Positions 34,668 through 44,037 are shown, counted from the stretch's first letter. The stretch is DNA of 64,000 nucleotides from Nostoc sp. JL33 (GCF_017114985.1 NZ_JABXKP010000104.1:62001-126000); one strand, 5' to 3'. The notes: generated by a model not told the origin, from the letters alone. Program-made: numbers and translations.

Positions 34668-36041
34668 TCAGGTATCTAAATGTTTGAGAATCAACGAGCA
34701 AACATCTGTGGCCTCAATGCGATTTGTATCAACTAGGTGAGTTTGATGGGTGATAAATAGAGGCCCTTCATCTGGAGAAGTGGTAATGTTACCGTGAGAG
34801 CCACGTACTAGGGAAGCATCCAGAGGAATCACGTCCATTAAGTAGCGAAAACCCAGTTGTTTCTTAAGTAGCTTGAGAGCAATTTTTCCTTGAGGAAATT
34901 TAATTTGCGGATCAAGGAAAAGTTCTACAGGATCGTAACCAGGTTTGCGGTGTATATCTACAGTTCTAGCAAAATCAGGCGCTTTATTATCATCAAGCCA
35001 ATAATAATAGGTAAACCAAGCGTCAGATTGAGCGATCGCAACTAATTCCCCCGATCTAGGATGATCAAGATGGTAGGTTTGCTTACCCTCTTCATCCAAT
35101 ACCTGCGCTACGCCTTCAGTCGCTTCTAAAAGCGATCGCACTTTCGGGATGTACGCCGGATCGTTCACATATACATGAGCAATTTGATGATCGGCAACAG
35201 CAAAGGCAATGCTAGCGCCAAAATCTAGCAGTTCTCGCCCCAATTCCTCCCGCACAGCAATTAAACCATTTTCCCGTAGTACACGGTTGATATCCACAGC
35301 TTTGGAAACTGGGGTAATGCCATACTCAGAAAGAATAATTACCTGAGTATTACGTGCTTGATAATATTCAATTAAATCCCGACAAACAGCATCAATTTCT
35401 TGCAAATCTGCTTGAATCTGTGTTTGATTGTTGCCAAATCGTTGCAGACAGTAATCTAAATGTGGTAGATAAACTAGTGATAATGTCGGGCTATAACGTT
35501 CCTCAATCCATTTTGCTGAATTGGCAATCCATTGACTAGAACTAATGGAAGTTTTTGGCCCCCAAAAATCGAACAGAGGGAAGTTTCCTAAATCAGATTG
35601 AATTTGCGATCGCACATCACTAGGATGAGTATAAATATCAGGTAATTTTCTGCCATCTGCGGGATACATCGGGCGCGGCGTAATGGCATAATCTACTGAA
35701 GAATACATATTGTACCACCAAAAAAGGTTGGCACAAGTGAAGTTTGGATCAATTGATTTAGCTATTTCCCAAACTTTGGGAGCCTGTACTAGTTTATTAG
35801 ATTGCCGCCAAAATTTTACTTCACATTCATCGCGGAAGTACCAACCATTAGCGACAATTCCATGCTCATCAGGCAATTTTCCTGTTAAATAAGTAGCCTG
35901 AACAGAACAAGTCACAGCAGGTAACACTGTTTTGATTGGAACTACTTGCCCAATAGCCGCCCAAGAAGATAAAAACGGCGTGTTTTCTCCTAGTAAACTG
36001 GGCGTTAATCCCACGACATTTATAACAGCCGTTTTAGGCAT
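34668..36041 (-). CDS. eboF: EboF, phosphodiesterase/nucleotide pyrophosphatase-type protein
   Basis: The 457-residue protein belongs to the alkaline-phosphatase-like superfamily of type I phosphodiesterases. It opens TAVINVVGLTPSLLGENTP and has the nucleophile region LPAVTCSVQATYLTG with Thr, then LPDEHGIVANGW, SLVYLPHLDYCLQRFG, ILSEYGITPV and GSHGNITTSPDEGP. This matches EboF of the ebo cluster. In N. punctiforme ebo genes are needed to move a scytonemin precursor to the periplasm; the individual EboF reaction is not known. It is the last gene of the minus-strand run eboA-B-C-E-F, 29 bases after eboE. Confidence 0.88.
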   Translation of the reverse strand: MPKTAVINVVGLTPSLLGENTPFLSSWAAIGQVVPIKTVLPAVTCSVQATYLTGKLPDEHGIVANGWYFRDECEVKFWRQSNKLVQAPKVWEIAKSIDPNFTCANLFWWYNMYSSVDYAITPRPMYPADGRKLPDIYTHPSDVRSQIQSDLGNFPLFDFWGPKTSISSSQWIANSAKWIEERYSPTLSLVYLPHLDYCLQRFGNNQTQIQADLQEIDAVCRDLIEYYQARNTQVIILSEYGITPVSKAVDINRVLRENGLIAVREELGRELLDFGASIAFAVADHQIAHVYVNDPAYIPKVRSLLEATEGVAQVLDEEGKQTYHLDHPRSGELVAIAQSDAWFTYYYWLDDNKAPDFARTVDIHRKPGYDPVELFLDPQIKFPQGKIALKLLKKQLGFRYLMDVIPLDASLVRGSHGNITTSPDEGPLFITHQTHLVDTNRIEATDVCSLILKHLDT

Positions 36042-36070
36042 AAATTTAATCCTCTCTTACAAATTACGAA

Positions 36071-37297
36071 TTACGAATTACGAATTATTTTTAATACCCA
36101 CTCATATTCTCGTTGAATAGAAGTCAGCAAATCTATCTTCATTTCTGATGGCAATACATCCCAAGTGTAAGTCTCAATTTCTAAATGTGAGCAAGCATTG
36201 TTTGTTTGAAGTAGATGCAAAACAGTAGCAATATCATCTTGCGTAGACTGTAAAATTTGATAATCATGAATAAAAATTGGGACATGGAAGTGAGTGCGCC
36301 ATTCTTCAGCTAGAGATTGCTCTAAATGTGGTAGTGCAGTTATTAAGTCAGGATAGTGATGGAGTGTACCATCGCTGCGACGTTCTATTACCTGGTGAAG
36401 ATAGGTAGATTCTGCAAAAGGACGTAAGCGTTCAACTATCAAACTACGCTTTTCAACCTCAGCAGGTATTTTTACTTTAATTGCAGCGCTGATTTGAATC
36501 TTGCCAATTTTAATTCCTGCCGATTGCAAACGCGCAAATACAGATTGTGGCTGCTCATATTCAACTGAAAAATGGCAGGTATCATAGCAAAGCCGAACGT
36601 GTTCTAGTAATTTCGTCTCTGCTAAACTCTGCTCAATATTTAATTTTTCTGATAAGTAATTACCACCAATTGGCAATAACCAATTTTGATAGAAATCAAT
36701 TACTTCTGAGGTATTTTCAATTAAACCATCAGGCTCAGGTTCTAAATCAATATGAAGGATCTTTCCGGTTTCTTCACGAATGCGAATCATTTCTACAACA
36801 ACTGATGCTATGTTCAAACAACTCTTTTTCAGAACCGTTTCAAAAGTTGCTTGGTCTTTTACCCACCAAGGTTTATAGGATAATGGTAGTGTAGAAATTC
36901 CGCCATCAAGCCCTTGGGGTAACAGAGTAGCTAAAATTTTTGCCAAGTTTAATGTGTAATTAACCCGTTCTTCTGTAGACCAATCTGGTGCATAAACGTG
37001 GTCTTTTACCACCTGTCGATGAAACCCCCCATAAGGGAATCCATTTAAGGTAAAAACGTATAAATCTTGTTGACTTAGCCAAGCTTGGAATTGAGCCAAG
37101 TTATTATTTTCTAAAAGTTCTTTTGCAGCAACATCAGCTAACCTCAAGCCGATACCAAAAGCTTCTGTAGGCGATAAACGTGACTTGAGTTCGGGAATAT
37201 ACTTCTCTAAATTTGCGAAAACCTCTAGCCAGCTTTCCCCAGGATGAATATTGCTGCAATAAGTTAAGTGAAACTTGCTGTCTTTTGTAATTTTCAT
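36071..37297 (-). CDS. eboE: EboE, TIM-barrel metabolite traffic protein
   Basis: The 408-residue protein is a xylose-isomerase-like TIM barrel. It opens HLTYCSNIHPGESW, typical of EboE, and has FTLNGFPYGGFH and the metal-site-like strands HIDLEPEPDGLIE and CYDTCHFSVEYE. It ends in the minus-strand ebo run; an ATTACGA heptamer tract and a 29-base gap separate it from eboF. A 351-base gap with palindromes separates it from eboC, so it may have an extra promoter. The exact reaction is unknown. Confidence 0.9.
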   Translation of the reverse strand: MKITKDSKFHLTYCSNIHPGESWLEVFANLEKYIPELKSRLSPTEAFGIGLRLADVAAKELLENNNLAQFQAWLSQQDLYVFTLNGFPYGGFHRQVVKDHVYAPDWSTEERVNYTLNLAKILATLLPQGLDGGISTLPLSYKPWWVKDQATFETVLKKSCLNIASVVVEMIRIREETGKILHIDLEPEPDGLIENTSEVIDFYQNWLLPIGGNYLSEKLNIEQSLAETKLLEHVRLCYDTCHFSVEYEQPQSVFARLQSAGIKIGKIQISAAIKVKIPAEVEKRSLIVERLRPFAESTYLHQVIERRSDGTLHHYPDLITALPHLEQSLAEEWRTHFHVPIFIHDYQILQSTQDDIATVLHLLQTNNACSHLEIETYTWDVLPSEMKIDLLTSIQREYEWVLKIIRNS

Positions 37298-37475
37298 TTT
37301 TTAGCTTTATCCCTTATATATGTAATCTCTTTTCTTTTACTTAAACTATTTCGCAAACTACTTGCTACATATTCATGGTTAGGGGCGCACATCTATCATG
37401 CATGTCAACTTAAGTCAACTTAAGCCTTGGCGAATGGAATTGCCTGCGGCACACTGCGTGAACGCGGCTACACAA

Positions 37476-37540
37476 ACAAAGTCCACCTCCGTGGACTAAG
37501 AGAAAATCAAGCTTTTATAACCCACGGAGGTGGGTTTTGT
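37476..37540. repeat. Nested palindromic element between eboC and eboE
   Basis: AGTCCAC/GTGGACT and AACCCAC/GTGGGTT hairpins lie back to back. The outer ends ACAAAGTCCACCTCCGTGG and the complement of CCACGGAGGTGGGTTTTGT also pair. The surrounding 37298-37648 gap has no gene and includes a duplicated GTCAACTTAA. Confidence 0.75.
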
Positions 37541-37648
37541 CTGTGTAGACGCGGTTTCTAACCGCCCGTTTATCTTAAGTTAACACCAATGCACATCTAT
37601 GCGCCCCTACAGCCGATTAATGGTATTACTGGGTGTATACATTAAAAT

Positions 37649-38581
37649 TTAAGTAACAGCAAATAGTTGTGCTAACTTCATCGAAACTGGTAGCAGGATT
37701 AGAACTAATAAACCGTAATATAAACCAGCAAAACCAGATGCAACGGTTGCATCTAAAATAATTAGAGACAACACACCTATTTTCACAGCATTTCGGATGT
37801 TTTGGGCTACTGGTTCACGCGCAGCTTTGATAAAATTAGGCAAGACTCTAATAGCTAATAAAGCCGCAAATGGTAGTGCTGCGATCGCTGTATACTCTGG
37901 TAATAATCCTAAAGCTAAAACTGCCGTCAAAACTATTGCAATTAGCAGTAGTGCTAGTACTCCCGTAATCTGCTTACCTCCGTTAACTTCTCCCTGACTA
38001 ATTGCGGTGATAGCAGCAATATAAAGAACAGGAATTAATGCTAAATACCAACGTTCTCCGATGATTGCGGGTACAGCACTTACGCCTAATAATAAGTTAC
38101 TACCACGACACAAACCCATATTTAAAGGGCCAAAAAAAGCATGATGTTTGGCGAGTGAGTCATACAGAAGGCATGAAAGAGTGATAAATATAGCGATCGC
38201 ACCGCTCACGAACGATACTTGAAAAGCAGCTATAATACCAATCGCAAACAGTATACTTCCCAATAAACTAGCATTTTGACGAGATACACGACCACTAGGA
38301 ATTGCTCTATTTGGTCGCTCTTTTGCATCTAATTCAGCATCGAAAACATCATTAAAAACTATACCGCCAGCGTATAAACCAGTTGTAGCTAATAACAACC
38401 AAGCTAATGGAATTAGTGTCGCAAAACTTGCTTCTCCATTAATTAATTTAGCAAAAATAATCCCAGAGCCGGAAGCAGCAAAACCAACCAGAATATCCGC
38501 CCAAGCAGTAACAATATTAGCAGGACGCATCAATTCTAGATAACCCCGCCAGGTTTGAAAATTTAAGCTTGCAACATTCAC
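37649..38581 (-). CDS. eboC: EboC, UbiA-family prenyltransferase
   Basis: The 310-residue integral membrane protein has the UbiA prenyl-diphosphate motif NDVFDAELD at 77-85, followed by ERPNRAIPSGR. It has the second conserved loop LLYDSLAKHHAFFGPLNMG. About eight or nine hydrophobic helices are visible. It opens LELMRPANIVTAWADILVG, as in EboC. It likely prenylates a substrate linked to the transport function of the ebo cluster. The gene lies about 110 bases downstream of eboB. Confidence 0.92.
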   Translation of the reverse strand: MNVASLNFQTWRGYLELMRPANIVTAWADILVGFAASGSGIIFAKLINGEASFATLIPLAWLLLATTGLYAGGIVFNDVFDAELDAKERPNRAIPSGRVSRQNASLLGSILFAIGIIAAFQVSFVSGAIAIFITLSCLLYDSLAKHHAFFGPLNMGLCRGSNLLLGVSAVPAIIGERWYLALIPVLYIAAITAISQGEVNGGKQITGVLALLLIAIVLTAVLALGLLPEYTAIAALPFAALLAIRVLPNFIKAAREPVAQNIRNAVKIGVLSLIILDATVASGFAGLYYGLLVLILLPVSMKLAQLFAVT

Positions 38582-38654
38582 TTATCTGTCTCCTTACCTA
38601 GTAATTTCTTAAAATAACCCGCATATTACAGATGAATCAGATATTTACTCCCCA

Positions 38655-38682
38655 GTACAGACGCGATTAATCGCGTCTGTAC
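38655..38682. repeat. 28-bp perfect palindrome between eboB and eboC
   Basis: It contains the 20-bp palindrome AGACGCGATTAATCGCGTCT at 38659-38678, extended by GTAC on each side. It lies just after the eboB stop. Confidence 0.85.
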
Positions 38683-38689
38683 CCATTTT

Positions 38690-39598
38690 CTACTCAATCA
38701 ACACATAATCTGAAACTGATTTGATTCCTGGTTCTTGTCCGCGCAACACAGAATTACCACTGAACAACTGACGCTGATCAACAGATTGGGGATTGAGCCA
38801 GTCTGACGCTTTCATCTGCCCAGTTTGACTGTAAGCAGCTAGAGCATTTTCATAACAAACTGCTCGCACATGTTCTTCAGGAATACCCCTATCTAACATC
38901 AACTGAGCCGTTTTTGGGACTGCTAAAGGATCACTGATACCCCAATCAGCACTACTATCTACAATTATCCGATCGCGTCCATATTTACGGACAACTTCTA
39001 CCATTCTGGCGTTACCCATCTTTGTCTGTGGGTAAATCGTAAAAGCCGCCCAAAAACCCCGTCCTAATACTTCTTCAACGGTTTCCTCGTTGTTGTGGTC
39101 AATAATTACTTGTGAAGGATCTAAGCCATATTCAATACAGCGATCCATACTCCGACTAGCACCCGCCTTTTTATTACGATGAGGCGTATGAATTAGTACC
39201 AACATATCGAGTTCTTTGGCTAATTCTAACTGTTGACAAAAGTACTTATCTTCTGCTTCTGTCATATCGTCATAGCCAATTTCACCAATGGCAACAACTC
39301 CCTCTTTACAGGCGTAAAGTGGTAGCAGTTCCATAACTTCAGCTGCTAGCGCCTCATTATTAGCTTCTTTCGGATTTAGGCCGATTGTGCAGTAGTGTTG
39401 GATGCCAAACTGACTAGCACGAAACCGTTCCCAGCCCACAAGACTGCTGAAGTAGTCTTTAAATGAGCCAGCATTGGTTCGGGGTTGTCCTAACCAAAAG
39501 GCTGGTTCAATAACGGCGACAATGCCATATTCCCGCATTACTAAGTAATCATAAGTAGTACGGGAACACATGTGAATGTGAGGATCGATGAACATCAT
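38690..39598 (-). CDS. eboB: EboB, TatD-like metal hydrolase
   Basis: The 302-residue protein starts MMFIDPHIHM, with the HxH metal motif of TatD/amidohydrolase barrels. It has further ligands in VAIGEIGYDD, LIHTPHR, IIDHNNEE and VDSSADWG. It matches EboB in the ebo cluster. A longer frame upstream runs through an ATTGGGC heptamer array encoding PNAQCP-type peptides and is rejected as a start. No ribosome site is obvious because the repeat lies directly upstream. The substrate is unknown. Confidence 0.9.
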   Translation of the reverse strand: MMFIDPHIHMCSRTTYDYLVMREYGIVAVIEPAFWLGQPRTNAGSFKDYFSSLVGWERFRASQFGIQHYCTIGLNPKEANNEALAAEVMELLPLYACKEGVVAIGEIGYDDMTEAEDKYFCQQLELAKELDMLVLIHTPHRNKKAGASRSMDRCIEYGLDPSQVIIDHNNEETVEEVLGRGFWAAFTIYPQTKMGNARMVEVVRKYGRDRIIVDSSADWGISDPLAVPKTAQLMLDRGIPEEHVRAVCYENALAAYSQTGQMKASDWLNPQSVDQRQLFSGNSVLRGQEPGIKSVSDYVLIE

Positions 39599-39611
39599 GG
39601 TGTGTTTAATG

Positions 39612-39701
39612 ATTGGGCATTGGGCATTGGGCATTGGGCATTGGGCATTGGGAATTGGGCATTGGGAATTGGGCATTGGGAATTGGGCATTGGGAATTGG
39701 T
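39612..39701. repeat. ATTGGGC/ATTGGGA heptamer array before eboB
   Basis: About 12 tandem heptamers, the last eight alternating ATTGGGC and ATTGGGA, end 14 bases before the eboB start on the minus strand. A pyrimidine-rich stretch follows to 39800. Confidence 0.88.
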
Positions 39702-39818
39702 TATTCTCCTTATCCCCCTTGTCTCCTTTGTCTCCTTCATTTCCCCCTGCTGCCTCATCTCCCTCATCTCCACTCCCCACTCCCCACTCCCTACTCCCTT
39801 CTATTTGTAAACTGCCAA

Positions 39819-39847
39819 GCGTTAGCGTAACTCGCCGCAGGCATCGC
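39819..39847 (-). repeat. 29-nt dispersed element, copy 3, at the eboA 3' end
   Basis: GCGTTAGCGTAA, CTCGCCGCAG, GCATCGC. Read on the minus strand it supplies the last codons (RDACGELR) and the stop codon of eboA. Confidence 0.65.
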
Positions 39848-40703
39848 GGCTAAAACTGCTCCAAGTCAGATTACCTTGTTGAATGGATGACTGTAAATCT
39901 GGGTAACGCGAAAGTAATGCTTGCGCTTGGGGTAAAGGAGACTCAGCACAAGCTAAGGCTGCGGCTTTTTGCTCGTCTATATCCCCATTAGCCAGTACTT
40001 TTTCCAAATCTGTGATGATTGCGCTATCTGCAAACCGGCCTACAGGTCGCCAAAGTTCTGACGTAACTGAGCGTTTAGCTGCCCAACGTTCATGGGCATA
40101 GTCTGCCAACATCCTCGCCAATTCTGGGTTAGCACGCCGATCGAGTCCCCAAATTAGATGCAACGGACTACCGACAAACACAGCCTTCAGCACCATCTGA
40201 TTCCAAGCAGCATTATCTAAATAATCGGCTGGATAAGGGTTTCGTAGTGCGATCGCTTGAAATACATTACTCATATTGCTGCGAATTCCCTCAGCAGCGC
40301 GGTGGCGATGTAACTCTGGATGTGGTAATAGCGGCAAACTTTGATAAAGGACAACTAACTCCCCCATATCGGCAGTGGAGAAGAATTTATTGAGAATTTG
40401 CACATAGCCCTCAGCATCATCGTGGGGCAAAGCTAAAAGCAAGAGTGCGCGACCAGCTTGATCTACACTCCAATGATCAGGATACCAGCCGGGAATCACA
40501 TCCTGTGCTGCTTCCAAGTCCTGGAATGTTAGCTGCAAATCCTGTTTACCTAGATAACGCGGCACAGCACTAAAAGCCGTAAAAAATACTCTCTCAGCAG
40601 TGCCGCTAGCAATCTGTGCTTGCTTCTGTTCCAGCCAAGCAAAAGCTTTCTCTGAAACAGACTTTAACAGCCAGTGATGCAGTAACTTGTTTACTTTACT
40701 CAT
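39822..40703 (-). CDS. eboA: EboA domain protein
   Basis: The 293-residue helical protein matches EboA: FFTAFSAVPRYLGKQDL, VIPGWYPDHWSVDQAGRALL, LPLLPHPELHRHRAAEGIRSNM and AIALRNPYPADYLD. EboA is the first gene of the ebo cluster and has no known catalytic role. The ATG at 40703 (MSKVNKLLHHWLL) is chosen because upstream codons do not resemble the family. The C-terminal residues RDACGELR and the stop are encoded by a dispersed 29-nt element, so the natural end may have been altered. Confidence 0.88.
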   Translation of the reverse strand: MSKVNKLLHHWLLKSVSEKAFAWLEQKQAQIASGTAERVFFTAFSAVPRYLGKQDLQLTFQDLEAAQDVIPGWYPDHWSVDQAGRALLLLALPHDDAEGYVQILNKFFSTADMGELVVLYQSLPLLPHPELHRHRAAEGIRSNMSNVFQAIALRNPYPADYLDNAAWNQMVLKAVFVGSPLHLIWGLDRRANPELARMLADYAHERWAAKRSVTSELWRPVGRFADSAIITDLEKVLANGDIDEQKAAALACAESPLPQAQALLSRYPDLQSSIQQGNLTWSSFSRDACGELR

Positions 40704-41311
40704 GATGAATTTCAGACAAGTTGCCCAACTTTTTTTGTGACAACTAAGTATAAAATCTACCACTAAACTTGATACTTTGTGGTTAAAGAAGCTAAATAAT
40801 ATACCCCTGAGTTGACAACTTCACTGAATCTATAAAAATCTCCCAATTTTAAATAAGATACTGTAAAGATATCATTTTGATTAGATAAATCCTAAAATTA
40901 TCTTACGGAAAAAAATTAGAATTTTATGTAATAATGATCTCCATTGCCAACCTCAGATTTAACAATTCAAAATTCACGCATTCAAAATTCTTGCATTAAA
41001 GACATTTTTAGACGGAGATTTAAACCCAGGCTGAAACTGAGGGGAGTTTGCGCTACGTGTAATGGTTGGGGACTTAAACCCTTTAATTTACGATAAAGCC
41101 TAGTCATCAATAAAAATTGTAATTTAATGTTATTCTCAACTTTATCTACTAGGGTCAAGTACTTTAGTATGATTTATTTACTATCTAGAATTTGTCTACT
41201 AAACCATTTTAATAATGAAGTTTTAAATGGATTTTTCTGGTAAATTTTACTGTTAATTCAAATTGCCGTAATGCGCTTATTTAGAGTTACTTAAAAACTA
41301 ATAATATTCCA
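40704..41311. promoter_or_regulatory. Divergent eboA/eboD intergenic region
   Basis: About 608 AT-rich bases lie between the divergent eboA and eboD starts and probably hold both promoters. A GC-richer island with GAGATTTAAACCCAGGC and GGGACTTAAACCCTTT near 41013-41083 could be structured. No gene or certain operator was recognised. Confidence 0.4.
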
Positions 41312-42514
41312 ATGGCTATACAACAAAAAACCGCTCTTAATCTACAACCAATTAACCAATGTGTTCGCGTGGATTTCAATTATGATGTTCACTTCACTAG
41401 AGGTCTGTTTGAGTTAGATAATCCTTTACTCGCACAAGCGATCGCCGCAGATAGGGAGACAACCCCAAAACAAGTACTAGCAGTGGTAGATGCAGGATTT
41501 TTACAGTATCAGGATGGGTTGCTAAAAAAATTATCAGCCTATGCTCAATGTTATGAAGATGTACTAACACTAACTGGTGAGCCGATAGTAGTTCCCGGTG
41601 GAGAAGCAGTCAAGAACGATTCTAGATTTATAGAGCAAATTCATCAGCAGATTAATGCATCTGGATTGTGTCGTCACTCCTACATCTTAGCAATTGGAGG
41701 CGGAGCCGTCCTAGACATGGCAGGATACGCAGCAACAACGGCTCACCGAGGAATTCGGCTGCTACGAGTACCGACAACAGTATTAGGGCAAAACGATTCG
41801 GGTGTAGGGGTAAAGAACGGAATCAATGCCTTCGGTAAGAAAAACTTTTTGGGTACATTCATGCCCCCTTATGCTGTCTTGAATGACTTTGATTTTCTCA
41901 CTAGCCTTGATGATCGAGATTGGCGATCGGGTATTGCAGAAGCGGTGAAAGTAGCGCTGATTAAAGATGCAGATTTCTTCAATTTCATTATGACTAATGC
42001 CGATAAATTGGCTAATCGAGACATGGACATAATGGAAAGACTGATCTATCGTTGTTCTCAGTTGCACTTAGAGCATATTGCTGGTAGTGGCGATCCCTTT
42101 GAAATGGGTTCATCACGTCCTTTGGATTTTGGACACTGGGCTGCTCATAAACTAGAGCATTTAACTAATTACAGCCTACGTCATGGTGAAGCTGTTGCGA
42201 TCGGCATCGCTTTGGACACAACCTATTCATATTTAACAGGGCAACTCTTACAATCAGATTGGCAAAGGGTTATAACTACACTCAATAAATTAGGCTTTAC
42301 CTTGTACGTATCGGCACTGACAGAGCAATTAGATCAACTAGACCATCCGCATTGTCTATTTAGGGGGCTTACCGAGTTCCGTGAACACTTGGGAGGACAA
42401 TTAACAATTACTCTTCTACAAGGAATCGGAGAGGGAATAGAAGTTAACCAGGTGGATTTGTCTTTGTATAGAGATGCTATTTTAATGCTGCAAGATTGGG
42501 AACTTTTGCATTAA
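41312..42514 (+). CDS. eboD: EboD, 3-dehydroquinate-synthase-like protein
   Basis: The 400-residue protein is of the dehydroquinate synthase fold. It has VVPGGEAVKND, the NAD-binding IGGGAVLDMAGYAA and PTTVLGQNDSGVGVKNGIN. The three zinc ligands are in place: Glu210 (SGIAEAVK), His275 (DFGHWAAHKLE) and His291 (RHGEAV). Its closest match by pattern and context is EboD rather than housekeeping AroB. Here it is transcribed away from the other ebo genes across a 608-base region. It probably acts on a sugar-like substrate in the same pathway. Confidence 0.85.
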   Translation: MAIQQKTALNLQPINQCVRVDFNYDVHFTRGLFELDNPLLAQAIAADRETTPKQVLAVVDAGFLQYQDGLLKKLSAYAQCYEDVLTLTGEPIVVPGGEAVKNDSRFIEQIHQQINASGLCRHSYILAIGGGAVLDMAGYAATTAHRGIRLLRVPTTVLGQNDSGVGVKNGINAFGKKNFLGTFMPPYAVLNDFDFLTSLDDRDWRSGIAEAVKVALIKDADFFNFIMTNADKLANRDMDIMERLIYRCSQLHLEHIAGSGDPFEMGSSRPLDFGHWAAHKLEHLTNYSLRHGEAVAIGIALDTTYSYLTGQLLQSDWQRVITTLNKLGFTLYVSALTEQLDQLDHPHCLFRGLTEFREHLGGQLTITLLQGIGEGIEVNQVDLSLYRDAILMLQDWELLH

Positions 42515-42609
42515 TTATCCCTTGGATGCAATCAGCAGCAGCGATGTCTAGCAACATGCCATACACTAAAAGGTGCTTGTTAATGCACAAATTTACACCT
42601 GGATGATTT

Positions 42610-43551
42610 ATGCACCCAGAAACGCAAAACCTTATTAGTCGGCTTAGAAATTATACAGAAAATCGTCAGCCGTTTGTCTGGAATACAGAGAATAGGGGAG
42701 AATTGAATTGCTGGAATTTATTATTGTCAGAAGGCTTTGTTCAAACTACTGATTTCGACCAAGCGTAGGCGTAGCCCGTCCTAGACATCGCAACATGGAA
42801 AGGGATAGCACGTCGGGGGATGCCAACAGACCCAAAAGAGTATCCTGGATACAAGTACGCCTCTTCTCGGCGTGAGCGCAAAGGTGATTCCTGGAGTCCT
42901 TATTTGCAATCAGAGCAAAACCAGTACTACAACGCTCTAGCTTATTTTCTCAAAAGCAGCTTACAAAACCTTAAAGCCTACAGTCTTTGCAGCATTAATC
43001 GGAGCCTTAACGTTTTTGAGGGACAAGAATTTAAGATTTTTATCATCGTTGGTCAAACTTTAGATTTAGAGTGGATCTGCCTTGCACCGACGGTTCCTGA
43101 TCAGGTTTGGGATCGATACACGAACTCTTTCCATCCAGAACTTGCTTCATTAACTGCCTGTCAATCGACGAAGCCAGTTGCACGAGACATACATGAAAAA
43201 ATCAGTAAGGTGCTAGTAAAGTTAAAGCCGATAGAGTGTTACGGGTATTACGATTACGTCATCTACAACCACCAAATTTTTTGCACAATGTCTTCTGAGG
43301 AAGCGATCGCAATCGAACTTGCCCTAAAAGCAGGAAAGATGTTTGATGACGATCCTTACTATTTCAAGGAGGAGTATGATGGAGGTTCATCAGAAAAACC
43401 TGTTACCCAATTCATGCGTAACAATTTCCAACAAATTCAACGATATATGTTTTGCTTTTGGGATGTTGGATATGGGTACAAGTTTGGTCTTACTGAACAT
43501 GGAGATTGGGTTGGGTTGAAGTATTCGAGTTACATGGACTACAACCCTTGA
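42610..43551 (+). pseudogene. Unknown-function gene interrupted by a 29-nt element
   Basis: A frame from ATG 42610 (MHPETQNLISRLRNYTENRQ, ending TTDFDQA) meets TAG at 42766 and again at 42772. It then continues in the same frame as ATWKGIARRGMPTDPKEYPG to 43551. Both stops lie inside the 29-nt dispersed element at 42763-42791. The downstream part could start at ATG 42820 and give 243 residues with aromatic-rich segments (ECYGYYDYVIYNHQIFC, MFCFWDVGYGYKFGL). I do not recognise the family. The gene is either inactivated or survives as an N-terminally shortened protein. Confidence 0.6.
42763..42791 (+). repeat. 29-nt dispersed element, copy 4, inside a gene
   Basis: GCGTAGGCGTAG, CCCGTCCTAG, ACATCGC. 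One base differs from the copy at 1202-1230. It contributes two in-frame TAG codons without changing the frame of the host gene. Confidence 0.75.
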
Positions 43552-43718
43552 TAGCAGCCGAATAACCAAATTCACTATAGCTTGAGATGAAGTCTGCTAA
43601 GTGTCCCATTTCGTGCAGAATGATCGCTAAATTATTTTTATAAAAGTGAGATGTTCTTAAACTACGCCCAATTGCGATTCTTTTATGCAAATATATCGTT
43701 TAATTTTCCAGGCGATCG

Positions 43719-44024
43719 CTACTTCGTGATTCGGAATTGCAAAATACTTTTTAGTTCCTCTTCTTCTTCCTTGAGAACGTGGTAAAGTTCCCAATTTTGT
43801 TGGAGATTTAACCAAAACTCTGAGCTATTTCCAAAAAATTTTGATAACCTGATTGCCGTACTAGGTGTAATACCTCGCTTTTGATTTACAAGCTCATTTA
43901 TTCGCTGATAAGGAACGTGAAGTGCATCTGCAAGTTCTCTTTGAGTTATTCCCATTGGGTCTAGAAAATCTTTAAGTAATATTTCACCTGGATGTGATGG
44001 GGGTCTATACTTTGGAACTCTCAT
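43719..44024 (-). CDS. higA: HigA-family antitoxin
   Basis: The 101-residue protein is an XRE helix-turn-helix antitoxin of the HigA/VapI type. It has PPSHPGEILLKDFLDPMGIT, then QRELADALHVPYQRINELVNQ as the DNA-binding helices, followed by STAIRLSKFFGNSSEFWLNLQ. It is the second gene of a minus-strand toxin-antitoxin operon, 13 bases after the toxin gene. It likely binds the inverted repeat at 44335-44361 to control the operon. Confidence 0.93.
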   Translation of the reverse strand: MRVPKYRPPSHPGEILLKDFLDPMGITQRELADALHVPYQRINELVNQKRGITPSTAIRLSKFFGNSSEFWLNLQQNWELYHVLKEEEEELKSILQFRITK

Positions 44025-44037
44025 TTGTTGTTATCTC

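Noticed and set aside
39599..39676. An N-terminal extension of EboB encoding PNAQCP-type peptides.
   Set aside because: It is the translation of the ATTGGGC heptamer array; the metal motif DPHIH starts right after the ATG at 39598.
42775..42819. An upstream extension of the 243-residue frame without a start codon.
   Set aside because: It is explained by the in-frame 29-nt element and the upstream 52-codon part of the same gene.
43490..43690. A minus-strand frame with HEMGH (ILHEMGHLADFIS), suggestive of a zinc peptidase.
   Set aside because: It is 66 codons, overlaps the end of the unknown-function gene and lacks further family features; at most it is a fragment.
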